Assembly (NCBI GenBank): GCA_018713805.1
Contig: DVOF01000123.1
Span: 1 to 12,211, forward strand
Origin: Candidatus Aphodoplasma excrementigallinarum
Lineage (GTDB): Bacteria; Bacillota; Clostridia; UBA1381; UMGS1253
Length of the DNA stretch: 12,211 nucleotides
Direction: 5' to 3'
Of the stretch, positions 7,498-12,211 are shown one piece after another. The notes below the pieces were generated by a model. The model saw only the letters and a program-made list of their open reading frames with translations, was not told the origin of the DNA and did no database searches. The number at the start of each line of letters is the position of its first letter. Position 1 is the stretch's first letter. A program made the position numbers and the translations under genes.

Positions 7498-8805
7498 ATG
7501 GCACAGGTTCGGAAAACCGCCCGGGGAAGAACGCCGGTGCGTCCGCTTTCGGCAAGCAGACGGACGGCGCCTGCTCGGACGCGGAAACAAAAACCTCCGA
7601 TAAAAAAACAAACACAACAAAACGGCGCCGCTCTGGCAAAGCAGCGCAAACCGCGGGAAAAGAAGGGCCTGCGCTGGACGAAGCCCTCGGTGCGCGCGCT
7701 TGACCGTATGCTCCTGCTCGACATCATCATTTTGGTCGTGTTCGGGCTGATTATGGTGTTTTCTGCGAGCGCACCGGCGGCGAGCGCGTACCAGAACAAT
7801 CCGTATTATTATATCATCCGGCAGGCGATTTTTGCGGCAATGGGCCTTGCCGTCATGTGGGTTCTTTCGTATTTTGACTATCATAATTTTGAAAAGTTTG
7901 CGTTTTTGATTTTAGTTGGAAGCTTTCTTTTGCTGTTTGCGGTCTATATCCCGGGCATCGGCGTTGTGCGCAACAACGCGCGCCGCTGGATTAACATTGG
8001 GATCAGCACCTTGCAGCCGTCCGAGGTTGTTAAGGTCGCGATCATCATTTATTTTGCTTACAGCCTTTCTATCGTCAAAGACAAAATCAAAAAGTTTGGC
8101 TCGGGCCTGCTGCGGTATCTGATCATACTTGGCCTGTTTGCGGTCGTTTTGCTCAAGGAGCCGCATCTGAGCGCAACGCTCGTCATCGTTGCGGTCGGCT
8201 GTATTATGCTGCTGATCGCGGGGGCGCGGTTCTCACACTTTGCCATCATGGGACTCTGCGCGCTGCCGGTGCTTGCGTTCATGATTTATCAGCAGCCCTA
8301 CCAGCTTGAGCGTATCACAACGTTTTTAAACCCGTTTGCCGACGTATCGGATACAGGCTTCCAGGTCGTCAACTCGCTCTATGCGATCGGGTCGGGCGGG
8401 CTGTTCGGCCTCGGGCTGGGGATGAGCCGGCAGAAGTTCCTCTACTTGCCGGAGCCACAGAACGACTTTATCTTTGCCATTGTCTGTGAGGAGCTGGGCT
8501 GGGTCGGCGCGGCGCTCGTGCTGGTTCTGTTCGGAATCCTGATTTGGAAGGGGTACCGCATCGCGCAGGAGGCGCCCGACATGTTCGGCACGCTTTTGGC
8601 GGCGGGTATCACGAGCCTTGTGGCAATCCAGGTGGCGGTCAACGTTGCAGTTGTAACGTCGTCCGTGCCGGTAACGGGTATGGCGCTCCCGTTTTTCAGC
8701 TACGGCGGCACATCACTGATGATATTGCTGAGCTGTATGGGGATTTTGCTCAACATATCGCGCCAGACGGTCACGACAATCCGTCCCCCGGACGGCAAAA
8801 TGTAA
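7498..8805 (+). CDS. ftsW: SEDS-family peptidoglycan glycosyltransferase FtsW/SpoVE with a basic N-terminal extension
   Basis: SEDS proteins polymerise lipid II into glycan strands together with a class B PBP. This 435-aa protein has the usual polytopic core from about residue 70. Signatures include MVFSAS in the first membrane helix, NNARRWINIG with LQPSE (172-176), PEPQNDFIFAIVCEELGW and PVTGMALPFFSYGGTSLM near the C-terminus. D323 in QNDFIF aligns with the catalytic Asp known in RodA/FtsW. ATG 7498 is chosen for its strong AGGAGGG. Residues 1-62 form an unusual cytoplasmic tail with 21 Lys/Arg and a single acidic residue, rich in Pro, Gln, Thr and Ala. In Firmicutes this position holds SpoVE or FtsW. 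Only one SEDS gene is in the window, so the division versus sporulation role is open. RodA is less likely given the context. Confidence 0.93.
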   Translation: MAQVRKTARGRTPVRPLSASRRTAPARTRKQKPPIKKQTQQNGAALAKQRKPREKKGLRWTKPSVRALDRMLLLDIIILVVFGLIMVFSASAPAASAYQNNPYYYIIRQAIFAAMGLAVMWVLSYFDYHNFEKFAFLILVGSFLLLFAVYIPGIGVVRNNARRWINIGISTLQPSEVVKVAIIIYFAYSLSIVKDKIKKFGSGLLRYLIILGLFAVVLLKEPHLSATLVIVAVGCIMLLIAGARFSHFAIMGLCALPVLAFMIYQQPYQLERITTFLNPFADVSDTGFQVVNSLYAIGSGGLFGLGLGMSRQKFLYLPEPQNDFIFAIVCEELGWVGAALVLVLFGILIWKGYRIAQEAPDMFGTLLAAGITSLVAIQVAVNVAVVTSSVPVTGMALPFFSYGGTSLMILLSCMGILLNISRQTVTTIRPPDGKM

Positions 8806-8824
8806 AGTAGAAATTTGCAGGAAC

Positions 8825-8829
8825 GGTGG
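8825..8829 (+). promoter_or_regulatory. Ribosome binding site that decides the murG start
   Basis: GGTGG at 8825-8829 lies 8 nt before ATG 8838. It overlaps the alternative in-frame GTG 8826. ATG 8838 also begins the protein directly with the MKLLLAGGGTAGH motif expected at the MurG N-terminus. Confidence 0.6.
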
Positions 8830-8837
8830 TAAGTGAA

Positions 8838-9947
8838 ATGAAACTGCTACTTGCCGGCGGCGGAACCGCCGGGCATATCAATCCCGCCCTGTCCATCGCG
8901 GCATACGCGAAAAAAATGGACCGCGATACGCAGGTGCTGTTTATCGGCAAGCGTGGGAACATGGAGGAAACGCTCGTCCCAAAGGCGGGCTATGACATGG
9001 AATATATCGACATTGCGGGCTTTCGGCGCTCGCTGTCGCTGCAAAATATATCGGTTATTTTTAAAACGCTGAAGGCGGCGCGGGACTGTAAGCGGATTAT
9101 CCGCTCATTTGAGCCGGACGTCGTGATTTGTACGGGGGGCTATGTGAGCGGCCCGGTCATGAAGGCGGCCTATGCCTGCGGCGTACCGGCCATCATCCAC
9201 GAACAGAACGTGTTCCCCGGCGTTACGGTGAAGCTGTCGCAGAAGTATGCGTCGTATATTGCGACGAGCTTCGAGGACACGAAAAACCATCTGAAACGGA
9301 AGGACAAATGCGTCTTTACCGGCAACCCTGTCCGGGAGGAGATTTTGTCCGCCGACCCGGTGCTTGCACGCTCTGTGCTCCGGCTCGACGACAGGCCGTT
9401 TATTCTGGCCTTTGGCGGAAGCCTCGGCGCGGCGCGCCTCAACGACGCTGTGACGGGCTACATTGCCGAGATGGTGAAGCGCGACGACGTGCAGATTTTG
9501 TTCGGCACGGGCAAGCGCAACTACGACGCAGTCATGGCGGACATGAAACAGCGCGGCATTGACCTGGAGCGTCACAAAAACGTCCGGGTACGCGACTACA
9601 TCTACGACATGGATATGGCCATGGCGGCGGCTGATTTGGTGATCGGACGCGCCGGAGCCATCAGCATCAGCGAAATCACCGCGCTTGGCAAGCCGGCTAT
9701 CCTGATCCCATCGCCGAACGTGGCGCACGACCATCAGCTCACGAACGCGCGCCTGCTGGAGAAAAACGGCGCGGCGCTCGTGCTGACAGAGGACGCGCTC
9801 TCGGGTGCGTCCCTGAAGGAAAAGGTCGACGCTCTTCTCTCGGGCAGGGGCACGCTGGAGCAGTATGGGAGAAACGCAAAGAAATTCGGCGTGACGGATG
9901 CGTCGCAGAAGATTTACGAGCTGGCCTGTTCCCTTGTCCGAAAGTAA
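8838..9947 (+). CDS. murG: UDP-GlcNAc:undecaprenyl-PP-MurNAc-pentapeptide GlcNAc transferase MurG (lipid II synthase)
   Basis: MurG is a peripheral membrane GT-B glycosyltransferase that adds GlcNAc from UDP-GlcNAc to lipid I, making lipid II. The 369-aa product is of normal length. The glycine loop GGGTAGH (7-13) opens the N-terminal acceptor domain. It is followed by IAGFRRS, TGGYVSGPV and HEQNVFPG. The C-terminal donor domain shows GNPVREEI, AFGGSLGAARLN, then RAGAISISEITALGKPA (from 271). In that motif E279 corresponds to the glutamate that contacts the UDP-GlcNAc ribose in characterised MurG. HDHQLTNA follows. The gene begins 32 bp after ftsW and belongs to the same run of membrane-step genes (mraY, ftsW, murG). 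Confidence 0.97.
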   Translation: MKLLLAGGGTAGHINPALSIAAYAKKMDRDTQVLFIGKRGNMEETLVPKAGYDMEYIDIAGFRRSLSLQNISVIFKTLKAARDCKRIIRSFEPDVVICTGGYVSGPVMKAAYACGVPAIIHEQNVFPGVTVKLSQKYASYIATSFEDTKNHLKRKDKCVFTGNPVREEILSADPVLARSVLRLDDRPFILAFGGSLGAARLNDAVTGYIAEMVKRDDVQILFGTGKRNYDAVMADMKQRGIDLERHKNVRVRDYIYDMDMAMAAADLVIGRAGAISISEITALGKPAILIPSPNVAHDHQLTNARLLEKNGAALVLTEDALSGASLKEKVDALLSGRGTLEQYGRNAKKFGVTDASQKIYELACSLVRK

Positions 9948-9959
9948 CGCCTTTCCGGC

Positions 9960-9999
9960 AGTCTGCATAGTATATAGGGCGAACAAATCTATGCAGGCT
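9960..9999 (+). repeat. Inverted repeat (hairpin) just upstream of the murA ribosome binding site
   Basis: A perfect 8-bp inverted repeat, CTGCATAG (9963-9970) and CTATGCAG (9989-9996), can extend outward by a T-G wobble, a G-C pair and an A-T pair. This gives a stem of about 11 bp with an 18-nt AT-rich loop. It ends 3 nt before GGAGGTG (10003-10009), the strong murA ribosome binding site. There is no T-run, so it is not an intrinsic terminator. It could be an operator, an mRNA stability or processing element, or have no role. Confidence 0.55.
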
Positions 10000-10016
10000 T
10001 ACGGAGGTGTAAATAG

Positions 10017-11267
10017 ATGGATAAGTTGGTGATAGAGGGCGGAAAAACGCTGGAAGGCGCGGCGCGTGTACACGGCGCAAAAAACGCCGTACTGCCGATC
10101 CTTGCCGCCACGGTATTGAACAGCGGCGAAAATATCATACACGGCTGCCCGGATTTGAAGGACGTGCGTTCGTCAATCAATATTCTGCGCCACCTGGGCT
10201 GCAGCGTACATAGGGACGGCGACACGCTGACAGTGAACTCCGCCGGCGCGGCAAACTGTGAAATCCAGGAGGAACTCATGCACGAGATGCGCTCCTCGGT
10301 GATCTTTCTTGGGGCGATCCTCGCGCGGTTTGGCAGGGCGGTGACGTCGCTTCCCGGAGGGTGCGAGCTTGGGCCGCGCCCCATTGATTTACACCTGAAG
10401 GCTTTCCGGCAGATGGGCATCGCCATCGAGGAGGAACACGGGTACATAAAATGCCATTGCGACAAGATAACCCCCGCGGCAATCCACCTCGACTTTCCGA
10501 GCGTGGGCGCGACGGAGAATATTATGCTGGCGGCCTCTCTCGCAGAGGGGACGACGGTCATCACCAACGCCGCCAAAGAGCCGGAGATCGTGGATTTGCA
10601 GGACTACTTAAACTGCATGGGCGCAAAGATCGACGGCGCCGGGACGAGCGTTATCCAGATCGACGGCGTCAAACGGCTCGGCAGCGCGGAGCATACCGTC
10701 ATTCCCGACCGTATCGTTGCGGCGACCTATCTGTCCTGCGGCGCGGCGGCGGGCGGCACCATCGAGCTGACAAATGTCATCCCGGCGCATATGGAGGCGG
10801 TGCTTTCCGTGGCGGAGCAGTATGGGGCGAAGCTGTATGTATCGCAGGACCGTATCGTACAGGTTGCGCCCCAGCGGCTCAGCCCGGTCAAAATGATCCG
10901 CACCCAGCCGCACCCCGGGTTCCCGACGGACGCACAGTCCCCGCTGATGGCGGCGCTGACGCTGGCGCGGGGAACAAGTATTTTTGTTGAAAATATCTTT
11001 GAAAGCAGATATAAGCATGTGTATGAGCTGTGCCGGATGGGCGCGGACATCACCGTAGACGGCAGGCTGGCCGTGGTACGCGGCGTGGGCGCGCTCAGCG
11101 GTGCAAACGTATGCGCCATGGATTTGCGCGGCGGCGCGGCGCTGGTGGTTGCCGGCCTTGCGGCGCAGGGGCGCACGACGATCAGCGACGTATACCACAT
11201 CGACCGTGGGTATGAAAACCTGGAGGATACGCTGCGGGGAATCGGAGCGGTAATTAAAAGGGAGTAA
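10017..11267 (+). CDS. murA: UDP-N-acetylglucosamine 1-carboxyvinyltransferase MurA
   Basis: MurA transfers enolpyruvate from phosphoenolpyruvate to UDP-GlcNAc, the first committed step of peptidoglycan synthesis, in the cytoplasm. The 416-aa product matches the family. The substrate-binding pair K22-N23 lies in HGAKNAVLP. C116 in GGCELGPRPIDLHL is the active-site cysteine that fosfomycin alkylates, so a fosfomycin-sensitive type is predicted. D305 in GFPTDAQ matches the catalytic base. ENIFESRYKHVYEL is also typical. A near-perfect GGAGGTG lies 7 nt before the ATG. The gene stands between murG and divIB, the place murB occupies in Bacillus subtilis. Many Firmicutes have two MurA paralogues, and which type this is cannot be told here. 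An AT-rich patch with promoter-like boxes lies at 10987-11015. Confidence 0.97.
   Translation: MDKLVIEGGKTLEGAARVHGAKNAVLPILAATVLNSGENIIHGCPDLKDVRSSINILRHLGCSVHRDGDTLTVNSAGAANCEIQEELMHEMRSSVIFLGAILARFGRAVTSLPGGCELGPRPIDLHLKAFRQMGIAIEEEHGYIKCHCDKITPAAIHLDFPSVGATENIMLAASLAEGTTVITNAAKEPEIVDLQDYLNCMGAKIDGAGTSVIQIDGVKRLGSAEHTVIPDRIVAATYLSCGAAAGGTIELTNVIPAHMEAVLSVAEQYGAKLYVSQDRIVQVAPQRLSPVKMIRTQPHPGFPTDAQSPLMAALTLARGTSIFVENIFESRYKHVYELCRMGADITVDGRLAVVRGVGALSGANVCAMDLRGGAALVVAGLAAQGRTTISDVYHIDRGYENLEDTLRGIGAVIKRE
10987..11015 (+). promoter_or_regulatory. Possible intragenic sigma-A promoter inside murA
   Basis: TTGAAA (10987-10992) and TATAAG (11010-11015) are separated by 17 bp. Each matches the consensus at five of six bases. 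They fall in a locally AT-rich patch of an otherwise GC-rich gene, about 260 bp before divIB. The encoded residues (VENIFESRYK) are conserved in MurA, which may explain part of the composition, so this is only a candidate. Confidence 0.3.
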
Positions 11268-11272
11268 GTCCA

Positions 11273-12073
11273 ATGGAAAACGTAAGAGAAAAACGCAATC
11301 TGCCGGCGCGGCAGGACGATATCCGCACCCGGCACATGAAGCGGCAGAAGAAAAAGCGGAGAAGGAGGATCTTTCTCAGGACGTTCTTGCTTCTGACCCT
11401 TTTGGCGGTCGTCCTGTTTGTGGTGGCGTTTCTGACGCCGTGGTTTAATATTGCGCAGATCACGGTCACCGGAAACGAACAGCTCAAAAGCGAGGATATC
11501 ATCGCGCAGAGCGGAATCTACGCCGGCAACAATATCTTCCGGGTCAGCACCTCGCAGGCAAGCGAGCAGATCGCCTCTATGCCTTATGTCAAGAGCGTGG
11601 AGGTCCGCCGCCAGCTCCCGAACAAAATCCTGATCGAGGTGCAGGAGAGCCATATGGCGGCATACCTGCCGTATGCGGGCGGATATGCGGCCATCGACGA
11701 GGCGGGCAAGGTGCTTTCCCTGATGCCGGAGCCGCCGGAGGGCTATATGCAGATCCTGGGATGCGAGTTAAAAGAATTTAAAATTGGACAAAAAATTAAA
11801 GTTGACGCAGACGAAAAATTTGATATAATATTACTGTATATAGATGAATTTACAAAGGCGGAGATCCTGAGCAAGGTCAATACGTTGGACGTGACGAACA
11901 CGGTCGACGTGAAGTTTACATTCGAGAACCGGCTCGAGGTGTTCTGCGGCGATTCGCAGGATGTTACGAGAAAGCTTCTGACCTTTGCCGAGGTCGCCTA
12001 TAACCAGTTATCACCAAATGCCAGAGGGGAAATCGATCTGCGGTTAGACGGCAAGGCCTACTACAGGCCGTAA
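11273..12073 (+). CDS. divIB: Cell division protein DivIB/FtsQ (POTRA domain)
   Basis: DivIB is a bitopic divisome scaffold that binds FtsL and DivIC and helps stabilise the septal synthase. The 266-aa protein has a cytoplasmic tail of about 32 residues with a dense basic run (KRQKKKRRRR). One membrane segment follows at about 33-56, then the POTRA domain starting at WFNIAQITVTGNEQL and running through YVKSVEVRRQLPNKILIEVQE. A beta domain of the DivIB type ends near the C-terminal YYRP. The ATG at 11273 is 5 bp after the murA stop, with GGGAG (11260-11264) at an 8-nt spacer, so translation is probably coupled. Codons for residues about 165-196 are sharply AT-rich (AAA, TTA, ATA, GAT) compared with the rest and contain the strong promoter described separately. 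Confidence 0.92.
   Translation: MENVREKRNLPARQDDIRTRHMKRQKKKRRRRIFLRTFLLLTLLAVVLFVVAFLTPWFNIAQITVTGNEQLKSEDIIAQSGIYAGNNIFRVSTSQASEQIASMPYVKSVEVRRQLPNKILIEVQESHMAAYLPYAGGYAAIDEAGKVLSLMPEPPEGYMQILGCELKEFKIGQKIKVDADEKFDIILLYIDEFTKAEILSKVNTLDVTNTVDVKFTFENRLEVFCGDSQDVTRKLLTFAEVAYNQLSPNARGEIDLRLDGKAYYRP
11802..11829 (+). promoter_or_regulatory. Near-consensus sigma-A promoter inside divIB
   Basis: TTGACG (11802-11807, five of six) is followed after 16 bp by TATAAT (11824-11829, six of six), preceded by TGA, an extended -10 element. Transcription would start near 11836 and run toward the DUF881 gene at 12091 and whatever follows. The surrounding 11766-11860 stretch is strikingly AT-rich. This is the best promoter match I found in the window. 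Activity is inferred. Confidence 0.6.
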
Positions 12074-12090
12074 TGGAGGAACGAAGCAAC

Positions 12091-12211
12091 ATGAGAAAAA
12101 TGCGTATCAAGGCACAGGTGGCAATTGGTATCGTATGCGCGATCTTGACATTTGCGATTGCAACGCAGCTTACGAGCGTGCGGAAAAACGTCGCAATGGA
12201 AAGCAACGCGC
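12091..12211 (+). CDS. DUF881-type membrane protein (YlxW/YlxX-like), 3'-truncated by the window edge
   Basis: Only the first 40 codons are visible. They begin MRKMRIKAQVAIGIVCAILT and continue with a hydrophobic segment to FAIATQLTSVRKN. The pattern is a short basic start, one membrane helix at about residues 9-25 ending in a Gln-containing boundary, and then a polar stretch. It is typical of DUF881 proteins, which lie directly downstream of divIB in Bacillus and Clostridia (ylxW/ylxX); their exact role is not known to me. GGAGGA (12075-12080) precedes ATG 12091 by 10 nt; an in-frame ATG at 12100 is a less likely start. The gene begins 17 bp after divIB and would be transcribed from both the operon and the intragenic divIB promoter. 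The assignment rests on a short N-terminus and on context. Confidence 0.6.
   Translation, partial: MRKMRIKAQVAIGIVCAILTFAIATQLTSVRKNVAMESNA

Noticed and set aside
6787..7884. Long minus-strand open frame (about 365 codons) opposite mraY and ftsW
   Set aside because: It lies antisense to two well-supported genes. The product is full of Arg, His and Gln as expected from reverse reading of GC-rich codons, and it shows no recognisable motif or ribosome binding site.
1..12211. Mobile elements, CRISPR arrays, tRNA/rRNA genes, attachment sites
   Set aside because: I saw no transposase-like frame, no regularly spaced direct repeats, and no tRNA- or rRNA-like segment. Nearly the whole window is occupied by dcw coding sequence.

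Overview
The window is a stretch of a bacterial division and cell wall (dcw) cluster. Every gene I can support lies on the + strand, in the order rsmH (3' part only), ftsL-like, a class B penicillin-binding protein (pbpB/spoVD/ftsI family), murE, murF, mraY, ftsW/spoVE, murG, murA, divIB/ftsQ, and the first 40 codons of a DUF881-type membrane protein. The gene order, strong GGAGG-type ribosome binding sites, PASTA domains on the PBP, DivIB rather than a proteobacterial FtsQ, and the DUF881 gene after divIB all point to a Firmicute, most likely a GC-rich member of the Clostridia. MurE carries the DNPR motif, so the peptidoglycan is predicted to be of the meso-diaminopimelate type. I cannot name the genus.

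Layout. At 1-1145 are the 16S rRNA methyltransferase RsmH and the bitopic coiled-coil division protein FtsL. At 1146-1308 is a 163-bp leader with strong inverted repeats, the longest gap in the window. At 1309-6399 are the septal transpeptidase, then the DAP-adding (MurE) and D-Ala-D-Ala-adding (MurF) ligases; murE and murF overlap by 14 bp. At 6418-9947 are the lipid I synthase MraY, the SEDS glycosyltransferase/FtsW-type protein and the lipid II synthase MurG. A 93-bp gap sits between mraY and ftsW, where murD is often found. At 10017-12073 are MurA, the first committed enzyme of the pathway, and the divisome protein DivIB, followed by the DUF881 gene running off the right edge.

The genes form one functional unit. 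MurA, MurE and MurF make the UDP-MurNAc-pentapeptide together with MurB, MurC and MurD, which are not in this window. MraY and MurG convert it to lipid II on the inner membrane face. The FtsW/PBP pair polymerises and cross-links it at the septum, and FtsL and DivIB scaffold that synthase. Most gaps are 5-93 bp and I see no convincing intrinsic terminator, so the region is probably one long operon. It may be modulated at the 1146-1308 leader and re-boosted by internal promoters.

This is mostly an ordinary housekeeping region and I found no new defence or mobile system. The most notable non-coding signal is a near-consensus sigma-A promoter (TTGACG, 16 bp, TGA-TATAAT) in an AT-rich patch inside the divIB coding sequence. 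It would drive the genes downstream of the window.
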